DNA of 64,000 bases from Eutypella sp. D-1 (GCA_023313575.1 JAJTTP010000007.1:2108001-2172000); one strand, 5' to 3'; numbered from the stretch's first letter, positions 1-12,317 are shown. A program made the numbers and translations. The notes: generated by a model from the letters alone, not told the origin.

Positions 1-2770
1 TTTAATATTAATTATTTAAATACCACCTTAATACGGCTGTAAAATCCTATAAGGTACGGCATAAAAGCTATTTACAAATTCGATTTAAAATTATTAAACT
101 TAATAACTAACCGGGTTATATCGGGTTTTTTAACCTGTTTAAAAAAGTTAATAATTTATTTTTTTTTATTTTTAAAAACCTTAATTTTATTTCGTTTATA
201 TTTAACGGAAAAAACTTTCTTTTTTAAAATTAATAAGTTTTTATTACGGGTATCTTTTTTAATATAATAAGTTAAAATATAATAATTATCGCGCCCGTAA
301 CGTTAATAAAATACGGTATCTTTTTTTCGTTAATTAATATTAACCTGGTTAATTCTTTTAAAGGCCGTTTTAATACTGTCCCATTTTTAATCTTTAAGGT
401 CCGGTTTAATAACGGCTTTAAAATCTTTTAAAAATTAATTTAAATTAAAATTAAAACGATTTTTTTTATTTTTAAAAAATTAGCCCGATTTTAAATGCTT
501 TATTATCGAAATAAACGTATTTTTTTTTAAATAAACTTTTTTAAACCCGGTATAAATTAAATGCTTTTATATAAAAGATTAACGTTACGAAAAATATTAA
601 TAAATGTATTATTTTATTTCGGGGGCTTTTTTAATTTAAAAAATATTATTTCGGCCATTTCTTTCGGGACCACCTTTATAACATGGTTTTAAAAAAATAT
701 TAATAAATATTGCCGTAATATTTTAATTTTTACATTTTTTTATAATTCCGGTATTTCTCCGTTAAGTCCGTAAAATAAATTTAAAAATCGGCCGAATAAT
801 CTTATTATTTATTTTATACGTTATATTTATTAATAACATGTCGGCAATTTTAATATTACGTTTAAATTTTAGCTTTAAAAAAACTATTAATAAACCTTAT
901 ACGTTTTCGGTAAGTTAAGAAATTTTTAATATTAACGTTTATATATTTTTCCATTTTAACTTATTAAGGTCGGAATTTAATTAAATTTTTATTAACGTAA
1001 AACTTAAATTTATTAATATAAATTAACGTAAAAAAGGTAAAAAAAGTTAAAATAACGGCAAAATATATATAATATTTATTAACGTATTTCTTATTTTACC
1101 GATTAAAAAGTATTAACTTTTTAAAAAGCGGGGGAAAATTTTTTTAAAAAGGTTTTCCGGAAAAGTTATTATTAAAGCTATTAAAGTTATTAAAATCTTT
1201 TAAGTTTACCGGAAAACTGGCCCGTTATAAAAAAAAACGTTTTACCGCTGCTATTACCGTTTTAAATATTTAATTCTTTAAAATTAAAATAAATAATAAA
1301 ATATTATCGTTTAATTTAAGCTTAAATTAAATCAATCCGGGTTTAATTAAAATTTGTAAAAAAAATATTAACTTTTTTTTAAAAAAGTTAAAGGTTAAAT
1401 ATTTAAATTAAAAGCCCGTATTTAATTAAGTAATAAATTTTAATAAGGCCGTAAAAGGCTTAATAAAACCTTATCGGTTAAACCGGTTAATAACGGTATT
1501 AATATTTATATATTAATTACCCGGTTATATTTATATTTTAATAATAATAATTTTAATATAAGCACGGGTTTTTTTTTTAACGGGTATATTTTTAAAAATG
1601 TTTAAAATAAATATATTTTTTAACTTAAAAATTACCGATTTAAGCATAAATTTAATTAACTTAAGCGGTAATATTATCGGTAAAGGCCCGGTGTTTTTAT
1701 TATTTATTATAATTTATCGATAATTTAAATATAAAAATTAATATTTTAAATAAATCTAACGATAATTTTTTAAACATTTTAAATAAAGGCATTATTAATA
1801 ATATTAACTTATTAACGGAAATAAAAAATTTAATTTATAAAAGTTTATAAACCTTTACGATATAAAATTATTATAAAATTATATTAATTTTTAAAGTTTT
1901 TATAATATTTTTACACGTTTTAAATATATTATCGGTAACTTTTATTAATAGAATATATTTAAATATATAAGGTTTAATAAATATCTTATATACGATAATA
2001 TATTTTTATTATTTAATCGGGGGGGTTTATAACTATGTTTCGGGATAACGGTAATTCTTTAAATAAAATATCTTTTATAATTATATTAAAACTAAATAAG
2101 TTATAAAAAATAAAAATATTATTAACTTCCGGTTAAAATAAAATTATATTATCGGTTTTAAAGTATATATTAATCTTTTATCGTTTAAATATATTATAAT
2201 AATTAATAATTTCGATAAAAAAAATAACTTTTATTAATAATAATAAAAATAAAAAATCCGAGGTATTAAAAATAATAATTTAAAAAAAAGTATTAAAATT
2301 AGCTATTTTTCGAGTAAAATAGGAATAAATAATACCCGCTTTAATAAAAAACGGGCCGTTTTTTAATTTAAGTTACTAAATTTTTTTAAATAATTTAACG
2401 TATCGTTTAATTCGGTTTATAAAATAAAATTAAAAATATTAATAAAAATAAGTTATACTTTTTCCGTTAACGGGTAAAATAATATTTATTTAACCGTTTC
2501 GGCGTAAATAAATAAGGGATTTTCGGTTAAATAATATATTAAAAAGTTTTAGCCTGGAATAATTATAAAAAACACTTTATATAAATACGATAAAAAATAT
2601 ATAATAATTTTTAAAAAAAAATTAATTATTTATAATAAAAAAAGGTTATAACTTAAATATAATATATCAGATTTAGTTAATAATTAATTAAAGTTTTTTA
2701 AAGGTATAATACTTTTTTATTTATTTAAAAAAAGGCTAAAAAATAGGTTTAGTATTTATATATAATCGTA
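1..2770. repeat. RIP-mutated AT-rich repeat relic
   Basis: The block is dominated by TA, AA and TT steps. CpA and TpG are rare while CpG remains frequent. This is the pattern left by fungal repeat-induced point mutation, which converts CpA to TpA; spontaneous CpG deamination would instead remove CpG. No open reading frame of useful length survives on either strand. The block is probably one or more transposon copies mutated beyond recognition, forming heterochromatin. The AT-rich composition stops within about 50 bases near position 2780. I cannot tell the original element family. Confidence 0.85.
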
Positions 2771-2894
2771 CGGAGTACATATTTTAAAAAAGGTGGTTAT
2801 ATCTCCAGTCTGTTATATCCATTCTAGCGCCCGTTAGCGCCATATATTCTTGTCTCCATTCTTAGCAGCCAACAGGTCCTTGGCAGTGCCGATC

Positions 2895-5157
2895 CTATAT
2901 GGGGATACCCCCCCGTGTGACACTACTGGTCATCTGCTCCATAACAGCCCTGAAATCCAACCTGACCCTGGGCGGCATACCCACTATCTTGTCCAAGGTA
3001 ACGTTAGTGAGCCGTTCCTCGATCTGGTCGTACATCTCGTACCCGTTCACTGACCACAGCGCCACCAGCCGCTGGAAGTGAGCTGCAGTGAGAGCATTGA
3101 ACGCCCTGTGAACCTGCCAGATATGCTGGCAAGGCAGTTGCCAGGCTCTCCACCACCGACACCCGCACTGCGGCAGGTCGGCGTGCTCAGACCGCTCAAG
3201 GCCCGGTATCTGGGAGGCGTCCTCAAGCTCCTTGAAGCCCGGGATCCGTAGGCCATTCCTGTTATCTTCGCCAAGCTCCTCGGCCTCGCAGCCACGCTGG
3301 TACTGGTGGAAGAGCGCCGTTGGGACGGGCCCGGGAAGCCATTCAAAGCCAAAATCAGGGAACTCTATGCAGATGGGCAGCCGTGGGTTACGGAACCTGG
3401 CGGCGGTGACGGCGGCGTTCCGGCAATAGTCCCCCTGACCCTCGTCAACGGCCATAACCATGCCGGCAAGGGAATAACTATTTTTCATAGTCCCCTTTTT
3501 GCCCCTTTTCAGCTTGGCGTGCCAGGACTCCACAACGTTAGTGGTGAGGGTCTGTAACAGCAGGGTATAGGGGACCTAGGCCAGTGGGCCCAGACACTGG
3601 TGTTGTCGGCCCAATTTTGCTTCAGATAGACGGCGTTTTTCTGGTCACCCGCGTCCTTACAGACCTTGATAACCGCCGTCACGGGATCGTTGCACCCGGC
3701 TTGAGATTTCCGACTATTAATCGCAGCCATCATGTGCATATACGCCTCCTCGAGCAGGTTATAATTCCTCCGCCGGCGTTGGAGTGTTGCAGGAGTGCTC
3801 CGTACAGAGAAGTTGGAGGACCCGTGGGCTATGGGTATCTGGGCTATACCCAAAGGCTTCCTGAGCCCCATTTCGCTCTGCCGCAGAGTCATCAGTTAAG
3901 ATATAACGCAGCCGCCACCCGTTAGGCCCCTCAAGCCCGCCACACCAATGAATAATGGTCCTCGAGGACTCCGCTATAATAGTAGAGTCCTGACGGGCCG
4001 TTACGAAAAAGGCACACGGCCACACCCGTCCCATACGAAGATCGTGAAGAGATACCACCCCAAATTGTTGGTATCGTGGGTGGCGTCCGTGACTGCCAGC
4101 CGCCCTCACCTATCGTGGCGGGCAAAAACGATCCCAGTCGTGGGCTCCCCTAAATGGGTGCGCTCTAAATATTCGTGACACCAGTGAGCCCCTCGAACGT
4201 CGTCTCCGAGACAGGCCATGAAGCCCCTCACCTATTATGGGTTAGCCAGATCATTAAGGGTCTCCCGCGGCAAGCCTTACCTGCTCTTCTACGTCCCGAG
4301 TAGGCGTCTGCCTTAACTGCTTGGAGGTCTGTGCTAGGGGGACCTTCCCCTCGTTGCGCAGGGACCTATTTAGGGAAGACCTGAGATTTAATATATGCTT
4401 GCTGTTAACCCATTCGCCGCCACACTGCTGGAGGACCAACTGCTGGGCTCCGTCTAAGCCTCGGCCCCGCAGCAAATCTAGTATGGTCTCAGAAGGGAGT
4501 CCCGTCCGAAGGTGGTGGATCCAGTCGTCTATGGCTTGGCAAGCCTTACTGCGGTTCATATCCTCCCGGGGGTGGGTATGGGGTCTGTGGTTCCCAGTAA
4601 TACGGACCTAGCCGCCAAGGTGCTCGGCATTTAGGGTGGCAGGGCATTTTTTGTATAGGCCCATATTGACGCCTTTGGCGATATTTTTGCTGCCCCCTTT
4701 CCCGCCTGTGACTTGGGCACCTTGGACTTACAGAAACGGCAGCGATATCGAACCTTCACTATGCCAGAAGCCTTTTGTTCTGGCTTACCGCGGGGGGTCC
4801 AGTAGCTGCCAAGGATACAGGGCCTGAGTTCTTCCCACCGACGCAGGGTGTATATGATATCCCCCTCCATCTTCCAGAGCCGCTTCCGTCCATAGGCGAT
4901 ATTATCGGGGGGACCAGGGGGGCGGCGGGCAGGGTCGTCTTCGAGGGGGGCGTCGTCGGGGGGCCGTCAAACGATATAACGGGAATATCTGCAGGGCCGG
5001 GCTCAGCGGGCTCAGCAGTGTCTGGGCGGCGGTTGGGCAGGCCAATCTAGTTGCCCGGCTGCGGCTTTCTGCCCAAGAATTCGTCCAGGGCGGCGCCCAC
5101 AACCTGCGTATCAGGGCCGTCAGAGGGCTGCTGCGGGGGCTGTTGTTGGAAGTCCAT
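2895..5157 (-). pseudogene. Decayed MULE (Mutator-like) transposase
   Basis: Pieces of one transposase lie in order on the minus strand but in different frames. An N-terminal piece starts at the ATG at 5157 and meets an in-frame TAG at 5047-5049. A Cys-rich FAR1-like patch (YRCRFCKSK) lies near 4720. A DATHDTNN motif near 4080-4095 fits the first catalytic Asp of MULE transposases. A TDDS motif near 3900 fits the second. VVESWHAKLKRG lies near 3520. A SWIM zinc finger with CGCRWW and PCQHIW lies near 3120-3180. Frame changes and stops separate these pieces, for example near 3545-3575 and near 4010. The family assignment rests on motif order. GC content and CpA/TpG look normal, so decay came from indels and point stops rather than RIP. 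No terminal inverted repeats were found by eye. Confidence 0.8.
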
Positions 5158-5392
5158 GATTCAGGGAATTCAAAATGAGGTAAAATGGGTGTTTTGTGGT
5201 GTGATTTGGGGCACTTAACTCTCCCAGATCGTCGACGGCTAACATCATTTTATAACCGCAGGACCTCCCAACTCTCCGTCTACGCCGTCCCTACACCATT
5301 GTGGAAAACGGGTACATGAAGGCCCGAGCGCCGAAGGTTACGAATGGGCCGGCCTGGGGTGGGTTAGACATGATGATGATGATGTATTTTAC
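5158..5392. other. Upstream flank of MULE relic
   Basis: This non-coding stretch lies upstream of the MULE start. It has mixed GC content and a short GAT microsatellite near 5370-5383. No inverted repeat matching the 2775-2894 side was visible by eye, so the element ends are not defined. Confidence 0.4.
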
Positions 5393-5628
5393 TGTTACAA
5401 ACCTCTCATTCCAGGATAAATAAAAATGTCACGTGAAGATAACCGCGTCGCCAAGCCTGTCTTGGCGACCACCCCTTTTCTATGGAAGCCCCTTTTCTAT
5501 ATAAAGGGTATGGGATCAGTCCCATCTAGATAGTCTCTCTTTTAGCTAGCCAGCGATGAATCTAAGTATTATCCCTTCTACGCCCTTTGTTATATAAAAT
5601 CGAGACTTGTGGTGACGGCTTCGTTACA
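5393..5628. mobile_element. Possible solo LTR fragment
   Basis: The segment begins TGTTAC and ends GTTACA. It contains a TATA-like box (CTATATAAAG, about 5497-5506) followed by a pyrimidine-rich stretch and TAG-rich sequence, which resembles the U3-R layout of a fungal LTR retrotransposon. No target-site duplication is obvious, and no gag or pol remnant lies beside it. It could equally be an ordinary promoter fragment. The call is tentative. Confidence 0.25.
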
Positions 5629-5881
5629 CTTCGTAAATATACTCAGTTTCGTCGTTGTTGACAGGTAAATCCCCTGATTGTTTTCTCAAAAAGGAAATGT
5701 CCGTGGAAGCCCTAAGAGGTGATCCATCTGGCTTTAGGCGTTCGTCCTTGTAAGGTAACTTTGGCTTTCGTAGTACAGGAAAAGTCAAGTTGAACTCAAG
5801 CACGAAACAAGACATAAACTCTACCTTGGTATTTGTTCGAGACTTTCCAGAAGTGAGATATGGGCACGAAGACGGTGACAA
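5624..5881 (-). CDS. Hypothetical short ORF
   Basis: This open frame of 85 codons starts with ATG and shows no recognisable domain, signal peptide or membrane segment. It is polar and lysine/serine-rich. It lies downstream, in the minus direction, of the 153-codon ORF at 6374-6835, so the two could be exons of one gene. No convincing splice pair was found between them. It may be a chance ORF in TE-flanking DNA. Confidence 0.15.
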   Translation of the reverse strand: MSPSSCPYLTSGKSRTNTKVEFMSCFVLEFNLTFPVLRKPKLPYKDERLKPDGSPLRASTDISFLRKQSGDLPVNNDETEYIYEV

Positions 5882-6373
5882 CTAAAGCAAGCGCTAATAC
5901 AGGTGACGATAGAGCTCCTGGAGAGAAAGACGATAATTGACTTTCCTATTATTTCTGTGTTTCTATAAGGTGCCTAGTGGGCGTCTAGTCCCTACGATGT
6001 AAAATGTATTTTGTTTAGATATGATGGAAAGTCTTATGAAATTGGTGATGACTTACTGCTACTCTTACCCCCTCTACTGCCTTCAGCATAAGTTGGTTAT
6101 AGAATGCATCTTTTAGGGCACACGCTTCGAGATACGATGCAGTTGCTGCCAATGCGTACATCGTCCTATGATCCAGGTCGGGAATAAATCTGTAGCACTG
6201 TCAAGCTTTAGCGAGGAAGCATGTTCCATTACGACTTACATAAGACGATTCATGGGATCAGGAGTGAAGTCCTAGCACTTCTTTTCTTTACTATTAATCT
6301 CGTCCTCCGACACTACCGAGTCTGATTCGCCTCCCAGGGATTGCGATCGAAAGCGCTATGGTAGGTGCGAATG

Positions 6374-6835
6374 TTATCCAACTAAGTAATCTATATACGA
6401 ATAAGTACATTTAATTTTGGGAAATCTTAGAGGCTTTTTGAGACTCCCGAGAAACTGTTCCGTGTCTAGTGCACCATGGTGTGGCCGTGGCTGGCCCGCC
6501 CCGTCGCGATCATCGAGTGTGACAATTTTCTCTTTTGACTTGTCAACTGGCGTCCATGAAGTATGTCTAGAGATTGCTTTTCGGTAGAAATTGACTATCT
6601 CCCGCGCCTTAGATGACGAAAAGTCGTCATCGAGCCTCGTAAAAAGTCTGATGACGTCGTCACCTTTGACAGCATTGAACTCGCTTTTCTGCTCAACGAA
6701 AGCCTTGTTCTGATTAAGAAGTGGAATGTCACGGCGCTCAGTGAACTCAGGATTCCACTGATGTAAGGTGTGCAGTACACTATGTTTGTTTGCAAGTCTT
6801 GATGAAGGCATGGCAAGGCCACTTCGATTGTCCAT
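6374..6835 (-). CDS. Hypothetical ORF, unknown function
   Basis: This ATG-started frame of 153 codons is hydrophilic, has a charged central part (for example LDDDFSSSKAREIVNFYRKA) and contains no membrane segment. I do not recognise the family. Its amino-acid composition looks more protein-like than the shadow frames around it. The last few residues after FPKIKC look like read-through into an intron, so this may be the first exon of a longer gene. It sits between a MULE relic and the ArgRS-like gene, in a gene-poor stretch of lower GC. Expression is unknown. Confidence 0.3.
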   Translation of the reverse strand: MDNRSGLAMPSSRLANKHSVLHTLHQWNPEFTERRDIPLLNQNKAFVEQKSEFNAVKGDDVIRLFTRLDDDFSSSKAREIVNFYRKAISRHTSWTPVDKSKEKIVTLDDRDGAGQPRPHHGALDTEQFLGSLKKPLRFPKIKCTYSYIDYLVG

Positions 6836-8004
6836 AGAAATGAGGGGTATTCAGTAATCTAGCTTAACACTGTTCGCTATCGAAAATTGTACGCAGCAGG
6901 AATATGGGTGTGTGTATAAGGTAATTATAGCTCGCTCATCCTTCGGAGCCTTGAGAGGAGCGTATTGGTCACATTGCGCTGTAATCTTCAGGCCTCATTC
7001 TGGTATGCTCTATGTGATCGCACAGGACGGTTGCATTGTCATATTGCCAACATACGATCATGACTGCATCCTGCGGGATGGAAGATACTCATAAGTATAT
7101 GGCCGCATATTGTAGATCATAGTACGTGTCAAAGAGCCAGGGGCGCGTCAGCTCTAAGGTTCCTGATCTTATTTCGCCCTGGCAAAACAAGAAAGACATG
7201 TCTGATATTTGTTGATTGCATGACATCATTAATAGCCAAGCAGATGATTGGGAAATATCACATAGCCTCATAAAGACGGTGTGTTCGTCATGACAAGATA
7301 TGAAAGCCAGTCCGCCCATCCATGCAGTGCCAGCCCTGTGAAACCCACTAGGGCAGGCTCTGTTTGGGATGTTCATGAAGTCGATACGCCTAACAGGGTT
7401 CAATGACATCTAGTTATACGATTGGATGGTTTCAGCCGATGCTCTCCACGAAGTATTCTGAGCTCCTACAGAGTCCAAGAGTATCTATGCTTAACGATAT
7501 CTATCTCGCCAATAACAAAGAGCGGGTTCGGTCATAAGCCATGTCGATCGGAAGTCAATTGGGTCGTAAAGGTGTTATTGGAGTGGCAAGAACCTTCCAA
7601 ATTAATGACATGGCAGAGCACCCTGTTCGATGAAACGTACAAGGCCTCAGGTACACCAATTTCTCCCAATTGTTATCATCTGCCAATCAGAAAACAGTGC
7701 ATATACTTCCACTTGCTTTATCAGCGAGTCAAGTCTGTCTCTATTGCACCTGAGGCTTTATGGGTTTCTATCGGATAAACGCCCGAAGGCACACCGTCGA
7801 AGGCCAATGAGCTTTTGGTCATTCTTGGCAGGTCTCTGCACATCTGCCCAACTCAGTCGAACCCGATGCTATAAGTAGGTGTGCATTCGTGTCACCGTGA
7901 GACGCTGCCCGTTCATTTACCCCATGATGGCAATGGGGGATCCCCGCCCACATTCTCGCTTCTCTTTCTTCAAAAGATTTATCGAGGCTGTCGTGTCCGT
8001 TATC
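6836..8004. other. Gene-poor stretch, no clear gene
   Basis: Short frames occur on both strands (for example about 7089-7409 minus and 7422-7778 plus), but none carries a recognisable motif, good start context or splice structure. The 3' part should hold the promoter and 5' leader of the ArgRS-like gene. In-frame ATGs at 7924, 7927 and 7933 precede the preferred start at 8005. Confidence 0.5.
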
Positions 8005-10021
8005 ATGGCGACCTGTACTCTGGCCGGTCTCGAGGAAGTTCTGAGAGAGATAGGGCTTGTGACGCCTATTCCCAAGTTCTCAGGAGCTAGAGTCCTACTC
8101 CAGCCAATAGATATCTGGCGCTCTTACCTCGCCGATACCACCTCCAAGTTGCTCGGATGCAACGCTGAGACAGCATTCGAAGAGGCTGTGCACAGCTCTA
8201 ATTCGAAAGATAACGGCGACCTGGTCATCGTCTTGCCTAAACTGATGTTGAAGGCCAATACCAATACCAAAGCCAAAGACCTTGCTGCCGAGTCAATATC
8301 TAATGTAAGGCATTGTAATCTCTCCGTAGCACAACTTCACCGTGGCTTAACTGATTTATCCGCCGTAGTATACGAGAACCCCATTGTTTCTCCTACCGGT
8401 ACCGGATGGGGTGCATCTGCGATTCTTCCTCTACCCGACGACATTACCGCGGATCTTGATCCCTTATATCAACGATCGATGTCAGGAGTATGGCGTAGAC
8501 ACAGCCTTGGGACTCAAGAATGAATCGGAGCCCAATCAGGGCCGGAAAAGAGCCGTAATAGAATTCTCATCGCCCAACCTGGCGAGTGAGTTCACCGCTG
8601 CCCACTTCCGAAGCACTATTATTGGTGGACAGCTCGCCAATCTTTTCGAATCACGCGGCTGGGATGTAATCCGTCTCAATTATCTGGGCGACTGGGGTAA
8701 GCAGCTTGGGCTTCTCGCGGCAGGGTGGTATCGCTTCGGCTCTGAGGAAGACTTCCAGAAGAACCCGATGGTACACATACTCGAGGTATATGAGAGGATT
8801 CAGGAGCTTTTTAAACCCGAAAAGGAGGCTAGCAAGAGAGCACGCGATTCGGGTCAGGACACCGCCGCGATTGAGACCCAAGGGATCTTCGCAGAGAGAG
8901 ACGGCTTCTTCAAGAGGATGGAAGAGGGTGATCCCGAGGCTATAGCCCTCTGGAGACGGATCCGGGACGCGAGTGTTGCCTACTACACAGGTATGTACGC
9001 TCAGCTCGGTATTACCTTTGACGAATACTCCGGCGAATCCACTGTCAGTCCCGAGTCTATCGCCAAAGTGGAGTCTACCCTTAAGGAAAAGGGAGTGTGC
9101 GAGGAAAGCGAGGGTTCCTGGATCCTTGACTTCAGGAAGCACTGTCCAAAGAATCTTGGCACGGCAATCATACGTGGACGTACGGGAAGCACCACCTATC
9201 TTCTACGCGACATTGCCGCAGTCATCGACCGCGACAGGAAATATGGCTTCGACAAAATGGTATACGTCGTCACGTCTGAGCAGGACTCCCACTTCCACCG
9301 GCTGTTCCAGACTCTCAAGCTCATGGGGCGGGAAGACTTAGTCGCACGACTTGAGCATGTCAACTTCGGTAAGATCCAGGGGATGTCGTCGCAGCTCACT
9401 AGAGTTCACCTACTAGGCGATATCCTAGATCATACGACAGATTCGATGCGCGACACCATAGGTTCTGGCCATGGGAAAAATCAGTATATTCCGCATAGCG
9501 AGTCTTCGGCCCGGATCCTCAGCTTCACTGCACTAATCGTGCAAGATGGCCTCACAAAGCGGTCAAATGGTTACATTTTCAACACCGAGAAGCTCACTTC
9601 TCTCAATGGCGGAACAGGTTTGCATATGCAAGAGTGTTATGCCAAACTTATTGCACGCATCAACGAGGGAGCTCAGGAACCAGCAGACTCCGGCGACCTG
9701 GAGTATATGTACCTCCAAAATTGGCCGTGGCTTGATGTGCTTCGGCTCCTAGCCCAATACCCCGACGTGACCAGCCATGCCTTCAGGGCGGAGGAGCCGT
9801 CGCTGATCACTACGTACTTGCTTCGCTTAGTAGAGGAGCTTGATAGTTGTCTAGATGACAGTGACGGGGATGATGAGAAGGCAGAGGAGGCTGGGCCAGC
9901 AGAACGTCCTGGTAAAGAACCTCCCGAAGCCTTCCTGGCGCAGCTAGCCTTGTACAAGGTTGCGCGTCAAGTCTTAGGCAACGGCATGGCAGTCCTAGGA
10001 ATCGCGCCCATCGCCAAATGA
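8005..10021 (+). CDS. Arginyl-tRNA synthetase-like protein with altered active-site motifs
   Basis: Two exons, 8005-8304 and 8369-10021, encode about 650 residues. The intron (8305-8368) has GTAAGG, a CTTAAC-like branch point and TAG, and removing it joins the two frames in phase. Order and length match eukaryotic ArgRS: N-terminal add-on domain (1-130), class I Rossmann core with SSPN (near 168), YLGDWGKQ (near 208) and a FDKMVYVVTSEQD block, then a C-terminal anticodon-binding domain ending QVLGNGMAVLGIAPIAK. Key motifs are changed. The HAGH-type HIGH box is TAAH (176-179), the MSTRKGT-type KMSKS loop is MSSQLTR (439-445), and the conserved TGPYLQYAHSRL block reads TGLHMQECYAKL (516-527). 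Aminoacylation therefore looks doubtful. An upstream in-frame ATG at 7924 would add 27 residues with basic character, so organelle targeting is possible. It is probably a divergent paralogue of the housekeeping enzyme. Confidence 0.85.
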
Positions 10022-12317
10022 GTTTCGATGAAGTCAAAAACTGCGTAAGGTTCAAAGGTCCATACGGTTCAGCTAACGCGATAACGAATATTTCCTTCTT
10101 TTTTTTTTAATTAAATCAATCACGTCGAAGGCAGAAGTGAACTTCTGGCTATATCATCCTACGTGCGGGTACCCCACATAAATTGCGATATATACATACA
10201 ACAGTGGGTCACCTACCCCTATTTGCCCCTCTACCCCTATTCAGAAAGTGGGGTCGCGGTCATCTCCAGCCTGGAGACGGAACATAATTGTTCAGAATGC
10301 CTATGCAATCGTCTTCAGTAGTTTTAATTAAATGAGTCTCTCAAACTATACATTGATTTTTTGAATCTCTTCGTGTTCATCTCACCCTTATGTGCTTCTA
10401 GCTCCGATCCCTATAATCCCAAGTGGTCACGCTACGATAGTAAACACTAATATTAGTAAGGATCTGGACTTTGGTTGTTATTGTAAAAAACAAAGAATAT
10501 ATCTAAAGACCTACTATTCTATTCAATAACATTTGGTGGTGAGCCTAATCGATTGAGTAATTGGTGGCGCTTACCGCCTGAGGTAAGGTTTGTGGTGGCT
10601 GGGCAACTATCAATTTAAGTAACCACACTTAGCCTCCCGCGTAGTGAAACAATATTACACTGTCTCCGATAGAAACCCTCAAGAGTACTTTCTAGCAACT
10701 TTTTACATGCACCAGACGAAGGAAGATAGTTTGTTTCTGGCCTAATAGCCCCACAGCTCTAAGATTAATGTTCGCCAACTACAACCCTTGCTCTCGATTT
10801 CGTTATGCTTATTAGGTAGTAGTGCAGGAGTTCATCTGTAACACTTAATCGCGCATTTTGTAGAAAGTTTCTTCGTCTTGGTACTGTTGGGCTTCGGCCT
10901 GGAAGCAAACCTATGAGGTTGAGTCGGTGTTGTCCGTGCTTTTTGCACTTTAGCAAGACATCTCATACGTCATAACCCTTGCAGAAATCTAGAAGTGGCT
11001 ATGTCTGCTAGGTATGTTCGGTCAGTATCGGCTGTGCTCCGGAGTCGATTGAGCAAGTAAAAGCTTGGACAGTGGAGCTCAGTTCGTTGCCCTCGAGAAA
11101 GGCTCAGTTGAATGATTAGGGCTTTCTTACCGATCGCCCGTGATTAATACGATTGCATGATACTGCTAAGCTCGATGATACCCAGAATTGGGTTCGGGAG
11201 AGAGTGCATGAGTTCGCCCGAAAGGTCTGTGGCTCGTATGTTGGGAATCGATCCTTCCGTTAGAGTCCGATGAAGAAGTCGGGAATTGCAGCGGGTGTAG
11301 TGGTGAGATTTGGGCATCAGTTTTCAAGGCGTCAGCTACTGGAAAGTTAAATGATGACAATGTCTTGGCAGTTGGTACTTTGCCAGTTATGTGTGCCCAT
11401 GATAATCAGATGCCGATGTACGATTGGTAGCCGGCACCCGGCACCAATCGAGTTACAGTCGGCCTCCTATATACAAATTCGGGCACCATCGATCAGGTGA
11501 GAACATCGGGCAACTCACGCCTTGACCTCGTACAACCTTCAGAACTCTTGTATATTGTTGCAGTCAACGGTTCACCAAACCAGTGCTGATGGACTTTCTA
11601 GCCTTACCTTAGTAACTGTTCATTCAGGAGGATTTTGCTCGCATTTTGTATGTTGCATTTTCCAGTGAGCAATGTCAAGTCATCCTCTCCAATAGACAAG
11701 CATTAATTATATATATGGCTTTGCGTGGTTCCACTGATGGAGGAGTCCATCGCGAAAAGGGATCGGGCTGTGTTATACTACAGCGTTGTCAAAGTGAGGC
11801 GACCAGTGAATATTCTCATCCATCCAACCTTTGCCTTTAGCCCAATAAAACATACTGACGATTGGCCTCGTGAACAGTAGAGGGCTTTGTAAAACGGAGG
11901 CTTAGCTATGATCTCCTCTACTCTCTCCTTCGGTCGACGGGTACGTGCATATCTCCTATCATGTTGACCTAAGATTCGGGCGTTTTTAGAAGATGTAGGT
12001 CATAAACCATTCAGGGGGTTTCTATCGTGATTCCGAGATCCATGGTTGCAATCGGCCTGCCGATAATTTCAGCGAGGGTAACGCCCATAGGTAGCCAAAC
12101 TCTAGGCGGTGAGGGCTTCGCTCAACATGACACTCACCTACGTAATACTGCCCAATAGCTTAGATGGGGCGATTGGCTTCACTAGGAAGAAATACGGTTG
12201 TGCTGTTTCATTATGTCCTGTGTCCGGTATTTCTAGCTCAGAGCTTTCTACTGGAGCGTACTTTTACCTTCCTTGATATTCTTCTTCTGATATCAATGTT
12301 AGTATTAGTTATGTGCG
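10022..12317. other. Intergenic, no recognisable gene
   Basis: This stretch is about 2.3 kb of roughly balanced composition between the ArgRS-like and CorA-like genes. Only short scattered frames are present (60-64 codons) and none has a family resemblance. No clear repeat or RIP signature was seen. The last few hundred bases presumably contain the promoter of the CorA-like gene. Confidence 0.5.

Noticed and set aside
8384..8523. Apparent frameshift between the N- and C-terminal parts of the ArgRS-like gene
   Set aside because: An intron at 8305-8368 with GTAAGG, a branch-like CTTAAC and TAG joins both frames in phase, so no frameshift is needed.
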